The position numbers and the translations under genes are program-made. A DNA stretch of 64,000 nucleotides from JAGRKR01 sp041397725 (lineage in GTDB: Bacteria > Pseudomonadota > Alphaproteobacteria > Rhizobiales > Hyphomicrobiaceae): contig JAWKVZ010000001.1 of NCBI GenBank assembly GCA_041397725.1, positions 868,001-932,000 on the forward strand, given 5' to 3'. The notes beneath the pieces are model-generated. The model worked only from the letters and a program-made list of their open reading frames with translations, had not been told where the DNA came from and did no database searches. This document shows, one piece after another, positions 8,253 to 16,938 of the stretch. Position 1 is the stretch's first letter. Every line of letters starts with the position of its first letter.

Positions 8253-9506
8253 ATGTCGACGCCCAAATCCGACTTCCTGCAGATCATGACCGAGCGGGGC
8301 TTCATTCACCAGACGTCCGACCTCGCCGGCATCGACGCGCTGGCGCAGCAGCGCAAGCTGATCGCCTATGTCGGCTACGACTGCACGGCGCCGTCGCTCC
8401 ACATCGGCTCGCTCATCTCCATCATGATGCTCTCGTGGCTGCAGGAGACCGGCAATACGCCGATCGTGCTCATGGGTGGCGGCACCACGCGTGTCGGCGA
8501 TCCCTCCGGCAAGGACGAGAGCCGGGCGCTCAGGCCGCTCGAGGAGATCGAGGCCAACAAGCAGGGCATGCAGAAGGTCTTCGCCAAGCTGATCCGCTTC
8601 GGAGACGGCGGCGGCGAGGCGCGGATGGTCGATAATGCCGAATGGCTGGCCCCCCTCAACTACATCGAGTTCCTGCGCGACGTCGGGCGCCACTTCTCCG
8701 TCAATCGCATGCTCACGATGGATTCCGCCAAGCTGCGCCTGGAGCGCGAGCAGGAGCTCTCATTCATCGAATTCAACTACATGCTGCTGCAGGCCTACGA
8801 CTTCGTCGAACTGGCTCGGCGCTACGGCTGCAATCTCCAGATGGGCGGCTCCGACCAGTGGGGCAACATCGTCACCGGCATCGACCTCGGCCGGCGCATG
8901 GGCACCCACCAGCTCTTCGCGCTGACCTGCCCGTTGCTGACGACGGCCTCCGGAGCCAAGATGGGCAAGACCGCCCAGGGCGCCGTCTGGCTCAACGAGG
9001 AGCAGCTTTCCGCCTACGACTACTGGCAGTACTGGCGCAATACCGAGGACGCCGACGTCGAGCGCTTCCTGAAGCTGTTCACGCGCCTGCCGCTCGACGA
9101 GATCCAGCGCCTCGCGGCCCTCGCAGGGGCGGAGATCAACGAGGCCAAGAAGGTGCTCGCGACCGAGGTGACGGCGCTGATGCACGGACGGGCCAAGGCC
9201 GAGGCCGCCGCCGACACCGCGCGCAAGACCTTCGAGCAGGGCGCGCTCGCGACCGATCTGCCGACGGTCGAGATCAGCATGGCCGAGCTTCGGGGCGGCA
9301 TGGGCGTGCTCAGCCTGTTCGTCGGGGCCGGACTCGTCGGCTCGAACAGCGAGGCGCGCCGTCAGATCAAGGGGGGCGGCCTCAAAGTCAACGACAAGAC
9401 GGTGACCGACGAGAGAGCGCAACTGTCCGAGGTCGACCTCACGTCGGAGGGCGTGATCAAGCTCTCGCTCGGCCGCAAGCGCCACGTGCTGGTGAAGCCC
9501 GTCTGA
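8253..9506 (+). CDS. tyrS: Tyrosyl-tRNA synthetase
   Basis: A 417-residue class I aminoacyl-tRNA synthetase that charges tRNA-Tyr. The HIGH-equivalent is HIGS at residues 50-53 and the KMSKS-equivalent is KMGKT near residues 236-240; both are usual variants in bacterial TyrS. GGSDQWGN marks the tyrosine pocket. The last ~65 residues form an S4 RNA-binding domain (EARRQIKGGGLKVNDKTV). The frame is open well upstream, but MSTPKSDFLQIMTERG is the family start. It converges with the AsmA-like gene, the two stops lying 13 bases apart. Confidence 0.97.
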   Translation: MSTPKSDFLQIMTERGFIHQTSDLAGIDALAQQRKLIAYVGYDCTAPSLHIGSLISIMMLSWLQETGNTPIVLMGGGTTRVGDPSGKDESRALRPLEEIEANKQGMQKVFAKLIRFGDGGGEARMVDNAEWLAPLNYIEFLRDVGRHFSVNRMLTMDSAKLRLEREQELSFIEFNYMLLQAYDFVELARRYGCNLQMGGSDQWGNIVTGIDLGRRMGTHQLFALTCPLLTTASGAKMGKTAQGAVWLNEEQLSAYDYWQYWRNTEDADVERFLKLFTRLPLDEIQRLAALAGAEINEAKKVLATEVTALMHGRAKAEAAADTARKTFEQGALATDLPTVEISMAELRGGMGVLSLFVGAGLVGSNSEARRQIKGGGLKVNDKTVTDERAQLSEVDLTSEGVIKLSLGRKRHVLVKPV

Positions 9507-9519
9507 GCGCGCCCGCGCC

Positions 9520-12500
9520 TCAATCCTGGGGGGCGCGCGTGCGGGCCTGCCAGCCCTGGTCCAGGATGGCCGGGCCCGCCGAGCCCGGCGGCGAGCTGGA
9601 GGAGCGGGTGGCGCGGTCGGGCCGGCGCGGCGTTGCCGGGCGCGGCTGCGACGGCCGCAGGGCAGGCGACTGAGGCGTCATCTCGAAGATCTGCCGGAAT
9701 ATGCCGGGCGCCAGAGGCGAGAGCGGGTGCACCACCACCTGCGGCTGCGCCAGCGAGCCGTGCACGGCGAACGTCATGCCGAACAGCCCCTCGCCCGGCC
9801 GGCCGCGCAGGATCTCGCCGATCACGGGGATGCCGCCGAAGGCCGCATTGAGGCCGTACACGGGCACAAAGGTGCCGCCGATGGTCATGGCGCGGCTGTT
9901 GAAATCGACCTTGCCACGCATCGTGGCTCCGATCTCCGGGCCATTGATGTAGGAGTCGTGCAGGACGAACTGGCCATAGCCGACCGAGAACGGCACCTTC
10001 ATGCGGTCGAACGCGAACTGCGTGCGCACGACACGGCGGCGCAGCGGGCGCTGTCCTGTCGGTGCGGCGGTGGCGGCATCGTCCGACGAGGCGACGACCT
10101 CGCTCACGACCTGATCGCCGAGAATGATGAATTGCCGCGCCCAGAGCGTTCCGGACTTCTCCGCACCACCCTTGGCGTCGAGATTGACCTGCAGCGATGC
10201 GTGCCCGCCCTTGATGTTGGGATAGAAGCCGACCAGCCGGAAGGCGCTGCCGGCATCCTTGCTCTCGGCGACCAACAGCCGCTCGCCGTTGCGCCCCTTG
10301 TCGAGGCGTGCCGCAAGCGGCTGGCCGGTCTCCAGCGTGCCGGTCGCCGATAGCCCCACGAGGCGGCCCTTGCGCTTGACCAGGGTCATCCTGACCTTGC
10401 GCACGGTGGTGTCGGAGAAGCCGATGACCGTGCCGATCTCCGCCTCGAGATCGAGCCCCGGCTCGCGGCCCGTCGGCGGGCGCTGGCGCTCGCTCAGCCG
10501 GCCCGCCGAGAAGAGCGAGCGGAAGAAGTCGCGTCCGTCGTAGGTCTGGCCGGTCGCCTTGACCTTCCAGTTTCCGTCGGCGCCGAGCCGTCCCACCACC
10601 TCGAGGCGCGTGACGACGTTGACGGAGAAATCGGGGAAATGGAAGGCGACGAGCCGGTTGTTGCGCCCGAGCGCCATCCAGCCGTCGATCGCCACGTCCT
10701 CGCCGACGATCTTGAAGCCTTGCAGCTCGACCTTGTGCCCCTTGCCCGTGCCCTTGGCGATGTCGAACTGCAGGATCGCCGAGCGTCCCGGCAGCTTCCG
10801 CCAGGCGACGTTCTCCAGCACCAGCTCGGTATTGGTGAGATCGGCGCGGACGCTCGTCTCGGGGGCTCCGGTGGCCGACTGCCGCAGCGTCAACTCGACG
10901 GGAATGTCGCCGATGACCACGTGGTCGATCTCCAGGCCGAGCTGCTTGCGATCGGCCGCGTCGAGCAGCGCCGAGAGCCGGAGGGGGGGCTGGCGGTCGG
11001 GGCTGGCGCCAAAAATGCGCTGCCATGACAGCTTCGCGCTGACGCCTTGCAGCAAGAGGTCACCCTTCGCCTCGATGGCGCGCTCGGTCAGGTCGAATAC
11101 GACGCTGCCACCCTGGAGATCGAAGTCGCCGAGGATGTTGCGCGCCCGCGTCTCGGTGACCTTGACGCGCCCGAGCATCCGCATGTCCTCGAGGCGCACG
11201 TCGAGCTTGAGGGGCAGGCGAAGCTTCAGCATGCCGTCGACCTTGCCGGTGACTCCGGTCACGCGCAGGCCCGAACCGGAGACGTAGCCGAACGGCTTGC
11301 GGTCCAGAAGATCGAGCGCTTCGTCGGCGGAGCCCTGGGCCCGGAAGGCGATCTCGCCGATGGACGTGGGCTGATGAACGTCCGCGATGGTGAAGCGCCC
11401 GTCCGTCACGCGGATGGCCCGCCCGTTGCCGAGCGCCAGTGTGCCGGTCGGCGCCACAAGCTCGAACACGGCTCCTTCGAGGCGGGCGGTCACTTGCGGC
11501 AGGTGCAGCGGCGGCTGGCCATCGAGGTAGTTGACCACGAGTTGCTCGCCCTTGATCTCGAGCGAGATGTGAAACCCGCCGTCGCTGGGCGCCCTGCCGG
11601 CCGCGGCGCCAGGGGAGTTGGCGATCGTAAAGCGCCCGCCGAGAACCTGCCCCGCCGAAACGTGCGCGCGCAGCCAGTCCCGCCCACCTGGAGCCAGGGC
11701 ATGCGGCCAAACGGCAGCAAGTGTCTTGACGGGCATGGCGCCGACGACGCCGGAAAGCTTGAGCTGGGGCGACGTGCCGAGCTGGCGGACATCACCCGTC
11801 ATGGCGAAGGCCGCGCCGCCGAACTCGAGCCGCGCCGTCTCCAACCGGAGCGTGTCCGTGGCAGCGAGGATGCGGCCGGCGAGCTGGAGCCGGTCGATGG
11901 CGAACGTCGGAGAGCCCGGTTCCCGCCCCGCCAGTCGCCCCTCTTTTGCGGCCAGATCGAAGCGCCAGTCGCCGACGCCCGCATCCGGCCCGACTTGCTT
12001 GACCAGTCCCGCGAACCGCACGTTGCCCCAAGCACCCGACAGAACGGATTCGGCGACCTGGATCTCGCCTGGCTTCGCGCGCTCGTAGCGCAACACCACA
12101 TCGCCGCCTTCGATCGCCAGCGCCTCGCCGGCGGCCTTGCCGACACGGATATGGCCCGGCCCGAGCACGAGGCGCGTGCTGGTGGCCTGAATGTCGCCAC
12201 GCCGGTCGAGGGTCAGCACCATGTTGAGCTTGACGCGACTGTCGAGCGCGCGCAGCCCAGCCAGTCCATCCAGTGACGCCGCGAGCCGCGCCGGCACCAG
12301 CCCGTCGGCATCCAGGGAGATGGTCAGGCTCTTCTGCTTCTGCGAATCCTCGGCGCGGAACACCAGCGTCCACGGCTCGCCGTCCGACATGACGCGCGCC
12401 TTGCCCGTGATGATCGAGCGCTTCTGGCGGTGATCGAGCTGAATGATCATGCTCGGCACACGCCACGCCGTCTGCTGTCCCGGGCGATCCAACACCACCA

Positions 12501-13242
12501 CGGCGTCGCGCAGCCCGAAGCTCGTCAGGAACGAGGCGGCATCGTTGCCGCTGCGCGCGCGCTCGGAGGCGCGTGACAGCATCTGGGCAAGATCGATCCG
12601 CCGGCCGCCGCCCTCATCGGGACGCGCCGGCGCCGCCGTGGCGGGTGCAGCCGGTGCCGCTTGCGGCGGCTCCCGGCCATTACCCGGGCGCTCGTTGTCG
12701 GCACCGCGTCCGAAGCTCAGCGTCAGGCCGCCCTCCGGAGTGTAGGAGACCAGCAGCCGCGGCTCGATGAAATCCACCTGCTTGGGCGCGATGCGGCCGT
12801 GCATGAGCGCCTCCGTGCTCAGCCTCACGGCCGCCAGCGGCGCGCGCGCCACGACATCGCCATCCTCGTCGCGCAGGGCGACGTTGCGCAGGCGGAGCCG
12901 CACGCCGCCCCATCGACCACGCTGCAGGATGACGCTGCCGATGGCGACCCGGACGCCTGCGAGCTCGGTGTTGATGGCGCTCTCGAGCGGCGCGATGAGG
13001 AACGGCACGGGCACCGGTCCTCGCAGCAGCGCCACGTAGAACCCGACGGCGATCAGGCCGCACAGCAGCACGAGCCCGGCCAGTCCCTCGAATACGACCA
13101 GACTGACACGGCGCGCCCTGCTCTTCCTCGGTGTCGGCAGGACGACCGTTGGCGCGCGGCGCGCAACCGTGATCGAGCGGGACTTGCGGTCCGGCTCGAC
13201 GACGATCAGGTCGCGTCCTGTCCCCTCGCGCGTTTCGCTCAC
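9520..13242 (-). CDS. AsmA/YhdP-like large envelope protein (DUF3971)
   Basis: A ~1240-residue protein with a short cytoplasmic N-terminus rich in Arg/Lys, one transmembrane helix (about residues 50-75, VFEGLAGLVLLCGLIAVGFY) and a very long beta-rich periplasmic body. The C-terminal third carries the AsmA-like C-terminal pattern (ALGRNNRLVAFHFPDFSV, then GATMRGKVDFNSRAMTIGG). Proteins of this kind (YhdP, TamB, AsmA) are repeat-beta-groove proteins thought to move phospholipids between membranes. The GTG at 13240-13242 follows AGGGG; an ATG at 13323 in frame is possible. The tail is Pro/Arg-rich. Confidence 0.8.
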   Translation of the reverse strand: MSETREGTGRDLIVVEPDRKSRSITVARRAPTVVLPTPRKSRARRVSLVVFEGLAGLVLLCGLIAVGFYVALLRGPVPVPFLIAPLESAINTELAGVRVAIGSVILQRGRWGGVRLRLRNVALRDEDGDVVARAPLAAVRLSTEALMHGRIAPKQVDFIEPRLLVSYTPEGGLTLSFGRGADNERPGNGREPPQAAPAAPATAAPARPDEGGGRRIDLAQMLSRASERARSGNDAASFLTSFGLRDAVVVLDRPGQQTAWRVPSMIIQLDHRQKRSIITGKARVMSDGEPWTLVFRAEDSQKQKSLTISLDADGLVPARLAASLDGLAGLRALDSRVKLNMVLTLDRRGDIQATSTRLVLGPGHIRVGKAAGEALAIEGGDVVLRYERAKPGEIQVAESVLSGAWGNVRFAGLVKQVGPDAGVGDWRFDLAAKEGRLAGREPGSPTFAIDRLQLAGRILAATDTLRLETARLEFGGAAFAMTGDVRQLGTSPQLKLSGVVGAMPVKTLAAVWPHALAPGGRDWLRAHVSAGQVLGGRFTIANSPGAAAGRAPSDGGFHISLEIKGEQLVVNYLDGQPPLHLPQVTARLEGAVFELVAPTGTLALGNGRAIRVTDGRFTIADVHQPTSIGEIAFRAQGSADEALDLLDRKPFGYVSGSGLRVTGVTGKVDGMLKLRLPLKLDVRLEDMRMLGRVKVTETRARNILGDFDLQGGSVVFDLTERAIEAKGDLLLQGVSAKLSWQRIFGASPDRQPPLRLSALLDAADRKQLGLEIDHVVIGDIPVELTLRQSATGAPETSVRADLTNTELVLENVAWRKLPGRSAILQFDIAKGTGKGHKVELQGFKIVGEDVAIDGWMALGRNNRLVAFHFPDFSVNVVTRLEVVGRLGADGNWKVKATGQTYDGRDFFRSLFSAGRLSERQRPPTGREPGLDLEAEIGTVIGFSDTTVRKVRMTLVKRKGRLVGLSATGTLETGQPLAARLDKGRNGERLLVAESKDAGSAFRLVGFYPNIKGGHASLQVNLDAKGGAEKSGTLWARQFIILGDQVVSEVVASSDDAATAAPTGQRPLRRRVVRTQFAFDRMKVPFSVGYGQFVLHDSYINGPEIGATMRGKVDFNSRAMTIGGTFVPVYGLNAAFGGIPVIGEILRGRPGEGLFGMTFAVHGSLAQPQVVVHPLSPLAPGIFRQIFEMTPQSPALRPSQPRPATPRRPDRATRSSSSPPGSAGPAILDQGWQARTRAPQD

Positions 13243-13635
13243 GCCACCCCTGCCCTGCGAGACGAGTCGCCCCGGGGATGCCTGAGGCAGCGCCCTCGAG
13301 CCCACTCGACAAGTTACAGCCACCGTTGCCGATGGCGTTCTACCGAACGGTGCAGCCTGGACGCGCGGCGCGAGCCACGAACCGCCCCCAACGGACTTGC
13401 ACCACCAAACTCAACGCGAACGGAACCCCCTGGCTGCGTCTGCAGGCGCCATGCACACCGAACCTCCCGCGAACGCGCCAAGGCGCTCCCGAGAGTGCTG
13501 GCGCCCGTCGCCGCAGGCTACGCGCCGATCCCCGCCGTCCCCTGGCGAATCGTCGCTTGTGATCCTAAAGCCGATCCGACATCGTACGTGGGAATACCAG
13601 CGCAAAAATGGCGACATTTAGAAGGCGGAGGCAGC
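13243..13635. other. Intergenic region before bcp, nothing firm
   Basis: About 390 bases between the divergent AsmA-like and bcp genes. No convincing ORF or RNA gene. The bcp ribosome binding site GGAGG is at its right end (13627-13631). No promoter hexamer pair stands out. Confidence 0.4.
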
Positions 13636-14103
13636 ATGATCGAGGCAGGTGGCGCGGCTCCGGGGTTCTCGCTCCCCGGCGACGACGGCAAGACCGTTTC
13701 CCTCACCGGGTTCAAGGGCAAGCCCGTGGTGCTGTACTTCTACCCGAAGGACGACACCTCCGGCTGCACCCGCGAAGCGCTCGATTTCACGGCGGACGCC
13801 GCAGCGTTCCGGGCGCTCGGTGCGGTCGTCGTCGGGGTATCGCCCGATGGGGTCAAGAGCCATCAGAAATTCAAGCAGAAGCACGCACTCGACGTGCTTC
13901 TGGTAGCCGACGAGGAGAAATCGCTCGCCGAGGCCTACGGTGTGTGGGTGGAGAAGTCCATGTACGGCCGCAAATACATGGGCGTCGACCGCTCGACGTT
14001 CCTGATCGACGGCAAAGGCAAGGTCGTGAACGTGTGGCGCAAGGTGAAGGTGCCGGGACACGTCGCGGAGGTGCTGGAAGCGGTGAAGGCCCTGGCGAAG
14101 TAG
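13636..14103 (+). CDS. bcp: Thioredoxin-dependent peroxiredoxin, Bcp/PrxQ type
   Basis: A 155-residue peroxiredoxin that reduces hydrogen peroxide and organic hydroperoxides. The peroxidatic cysteine is C44 in KDDTSGCTREALDF. There is no second cysteine five residues later or elsewhere in the protein, so it must be a 1-Cys form resolved by an external thiol, unlike E. coli Bcp with its C45/C50 pair. Fold markers include PVVLYFYPKDD and STFLIDGKGKVV. The ATG at 13636 follows GGAGG with ideal spacing. Forty bases separate it from the DUF455 gene downstream. Confidence 0.93.
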   Translation: MIEAGGAAPGFSLPGDDGKTVSLTGFKGKPVVLYFYPKDDTSGCTREALDFTADAAAFRALGAVVVGVSPDGVKSHQKFKQKHALDVLLVADEEKSLAEAYGVWVEKSMYGRKYMGVDRSTFLIDGKGKVVNVWRKVKVPGHVAEVLEAVKALAK

Positions 14104-14143
14104 ACCTCGTAAGCATGCACCCGCGCTGCACGGACATCAGGCC

Positions 14144-14971
14144 ATGAGCCGCGCGTTCGACACGCTCGCCGAGGGGGCGCGCCGGATCGTCACAGCCAGC
14201 GATCCCGTGGAAAAGGTCCGCCTCGCCTACGAGACGGCGCATGACTGGTTCGCCCGCCGGCTGTCCCTCGGCACGGTCAGCCAGCACCGCCCCATGCCGG
14301 ATCGGCCCGGCCGGCCGGAGCGCCCGGAGTTGTTGCCCCCGCGCGACATGCCCAAGCGCTCGACCGGCGGTCTCAAGGGGCGCATCGCACTGCTGCATTC
14401 CCTGACCCACATCGAGCTCAACGCCGTCGACATGACCTGGGATCTCGTCGGGCGATTTTTCGACGCGCACCTGCCGCAGTCGTTCTTCGACAACTGGGTG
14501 CAGGTGGGCCTCGAGGAAGCCAAGCACTACACGCTGCTGCAGGCGCGCCTGCAGGCGCTCGGCGCCGCCTACGGCGATCTCCCCGCCCATGACGGACTCT
14601 GGCAGACCGCGCAGGAGACGGGCCATAGCCTGCTCGCCCGCGTGGCGGTAGTGCCGCTGGTTCTGGAAGCCCGCGGCCTCGACGTCACCCCCTCCATGAT
14701 CCGCAGCCTGGAGGACGCCGGCGACCGCCATTCGGCCGCCGTCATCGCCATCATCTACCGGGACGAGAAGCGCCACGTCGCCTTCGGGGCCAAATGGTTC
14801 CGCTTCCTCTGCGAGCGGGAGGGACGGCCGCCCGAGCCGACGTTCCACGCGCTCGTGCGCACGCATTTCCGCGGACGGATCAAGCCGCCGTTCAATGATC
14901 GCGCCCGGTCGGAGGCCGGCCTGACGCCCGGCTTCTACCGCCCCCTCGCGGCAACCGGTCACACGCTCTGA
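14144..14971 (+). CDS. DUF455 ferritin-like protein
   Basis: A 275-residue DUF455 protein with a ferritin-like four-helix core. Putative di-metal ligands can be read as paired E...ExxH elements: THIELNAVDMTWD near residues 87-99, GLEEAKHYTLL near 124-134, and YRDEKRHVAFG near 205-216. The family is widespread in proteobacteria and its reaction is unsettled; a binuclear iron site is inferred from the ligand pattern. It follows bcp closely on the same strand, suggesting a shared oxidative-stress transcript. Confidence 0.85.
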   Translation: MSRAFDTLAEGARRIVTASDPVEKVRLAYETAHDWFARRLSLGTVSQHRPMPDRPGRPERPELLPPRDMPKRSTGGLKGRIALLHSLTHIELNAVDMTWDLVGRFFDAHLPQSFFDNWVQVGLEEAKHYTLLQARLQALGAAYGDLPAHDGLWQTAQETGHSLLARVAVVPLVLEARGLDVTPSMIRSLEDAGDRHSAAVIAIIYRDEKRHVAFGAKWFRFLCEREGRPPEPTFHALVRTHFRGRIKPPFNDRARSEAGLTPGFYRPLAATGHTL

Positions 14972-15539
14972 TCGCAGCGATGACGCGCCGTCGCCGCCGC
15001 AGGACCGCTCCTGTTCCCTGAGACTCGCAGGACTTACGACCACAAGGGGAGCGTATCTGGCGGACGGGCATGGCCACCGCCTTCCGCGAGTTGCAGTTAC
15101 TCCACATGCCGCTGAAAGACGTTGGTAAGGGAAGAATTCGTTAGCGGCTGGTCGCCATGATCGTGCTAAACTAACTGGTTGAAAGGACGTCGCGCCTATC
15201 ATGTTTGGGTGGCGGCTCGCCCCGCCGTACCACGACGGAAGGCAGGCGCGCGCCCGTTGAACGGCGGGACCTAGATCGAAGGGTGCGCTCGACCGCGTGT
15301 CTTCGGGTCCGCACGGCCACGGATCGAGGCGCCGTGCCGGCCTGATGCGGTGAGGCGTGCCGAACGTGTTGACAAGGCCTCAATTGGTCTGGACGATTGG
15401 CGATGGTCAAGATCACTGGGCGTGATCGGGAGTGGGTCCGAATGAATGCGCCTCGCGCACACGGCGCCCGCCTTTCGTCGATCGACATGGGCCAGCACCG
15501 AAACCGCTGCGGCCAAGCCCCAAGAGAGGCGCTCGACTG
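14972..15539. other. Intergenic region upstream of the efflux pair
   Basis: About 570 bases with no credible gene on either strand. It holds the promoter candidate at 15369-15397. No TetR, MarR or LysR regulator is present, although such genes often accompany emrAB-type operons. Confidence 0.5.
15369..15397 (+). promoter_or_regulatory. Candidate sigma70 promoter for the emrAB-like operon
   Basis: A perfect -35 TTGACA at 15369-15374, a 17-base spacer, and a weak -10 GACGAT at 15392-15397 (3 of 6). It lies about 140 bases before the emrA-like start codon. The -35 is good but the -10 is poor, so this is tentative. Confidence 0.3.
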
Positions 15540-16883
15540 ATGGCTTTCGAGAAGCACGGAAGCGACGATGACGGCGCTGTCGGAGAGCGGGGCGGCGATT
15601 TCCGTGCCGAGTCCACGGGCGACAGAGGCTTCAACGGCAAGCACGCCAGCTCGCCCCCGCCGGCCGCGCGCACCACCAACCTCAAGCCACAGCCCGAGCC
15701 GGCCAGGGATCGCATCGACCCACCCGCTCCGTCGCCGACCGCCGAGCAATCCTCCAGCACCCCCAGCAAGACCGAGCCGGCCGCGCCAGCCGCGCCGCCG
15801 GCCAAGCCGCGACGCCCCCTGAAGGCGATCATCCTGCCGGCCGTCGGCATCGTGCTCCTGCTGGCCATCGCCATCTACGGCTTCTACTGGCTGACCTACA
15901 GCCGCTATATCATCGTCACCGACGATGCCTACGTGCGGGCGGAAATCTCGATCGTCGCCCCCAAGGTGTCTGGCTACGTCGCCAAGGTCGCCGTCAGGGA
16001 CAATGCCCGCGTCAAGGCCGGCCAGCTCCTCGTGCGCATCGATCCCGGCGACTTTCGGATTGCGCTCGACGCGGCCATGGCCCGCCAGGCCACCCAGGAT
16101 GCCGCCATCGAACGCATCGGCCGGCAGATCATCGCCCAGGACGCCAGCATCGCCCAGGCCGAGGCGCAGCTTCGCGCCGCCAGGGCGGATCTGACCCGCA
16201 CCATCGCGGATCTCGATCGCACACGGCGCCTCGCCGCCAAGGATTTCTCGAGCCGCAAGACTCTCGACACGGCGCGCAGCGACCATGCCCGCGCCGTGGC
16301 GCAGGTGCAGAGCGCCGAGGCGCTCGTGCTCGCCGCCAAGAACCAAAAGGGTGTGCTGGCGGCTCAGCGGATCGAGGCCGAGCGCCTGAAGGCGGAGCTC
16401 GCGACGCAGATCGCCAAGGCCCAGCGCGATCTCGATGCGACGGAGATCACCGCCCCCTTCGACGGAGTTGTCGGCAATCGCGCCATCGCGGAAGGCCAGT
16501 ACGTGCAGCCCGGTACGCGCCTGATGGCGCTGGTGCCGCTCTCCCAGGTGTTCATCGTCGCGAATTTCAAGGAAACCCAGCTCGAGCGCCTCAAGGTCGG
16601 CCAGCCCGTGCGGATCGCGGTCGACGCCTTCTCGCGGCTCGGCGTCACCGGCACGATCGAGAGCTTCTCGCCGGCCTCGGGCTCGCAGTTCTCGCTGCTG
16701 CCGCCGGACAATGCCACCGGCAACTTCACCAAGATCGTGCAGCGCCTGCCGGTGCGCATCAGCGTGCCGGCCGACGTCGCGGCCAAGCTCATGCTGCGGC
16801 CGGGCCTCTCGGTCATCGTACGCGTGGACACGCGCGAGCCGAAGCCAGCCGCGCCCACGGCCGCGCCAGCCGGAACGAAGTGA
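15540..16883 (+). CDS. HlyD/EmrA-family membrane fusion protein
   Basis: A 447-residue periplasmic adaptor for a drug efflux pump. A disordered, Pro/Ala-rich cytoplasmic stretch of about 95 residues precedes one transmembrane helix (IILPAVGIVLLLAIAIYGFY). Then come the first half of the lipoyl domain (TDDAYVRAEISIVAPKVSGY), a long alpha-helical hairpin rich in Ala, Gln and Arg, and the second lipoyl half with DATEITAPFDGVVGN. The beta-barrel region contains FIVANFKETQLERLKVGQPV. I chose MAFEKHGSDD at 15540, with GAGG ten bases upstream. It is 55 bases before its MFS partner. Confidence 0.9.
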   Translation: MAFEKHGSDDDGAVGERGGDFRAESTGDRGFNGKHASSPPPAARTTNLKPQPEPARDRIDPPAPSPTAEQSSSTPSKTEPAAPAAPPAKPRRPLKAIILPAVGIVLLLAIAIYGFYWLTYSRYIIVTDDAYVRAEISIVAPKVSGYVAKVAVRDNARVKAGQLLVRIDPGDFRIALDAAMARQATQDAAIERIGRQIIAQDASIAQAEAQLRAARADLTRTIADLDRTRRLAAKDFSSRKTLDTARSDHARAVAQVQSAEALVLAAKNQKGVLAAQRIEAERLKAELATQIAKAQRDLDATEITAPFDGVVGNRAIAEGQYVQPGTRLMALVPLSQVFIVANFKETQLERLKVGQPVRIAVDAFSRLGVTGTIESFSPASGSQFSLLPPDNATGNFTKIVQRLPVRISVPADVAAKLMLRPGLSVIVRVDTREPKPAAPTAAPAGTK

Positions 16884-16938
16884 TGGCGGGGCCCCGCTCC
16901 GTCATGCGGTCGCCTGACCCGCGTGGGGAGGCTGCGGC

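Noticed and set aside
15010..15045. CTGAGACTC suggests a TPP riboswitch
   Set aside because: Only this short motif is present; the second TPP core and the downstream stem are missing, and the next gene is an efflux pump.
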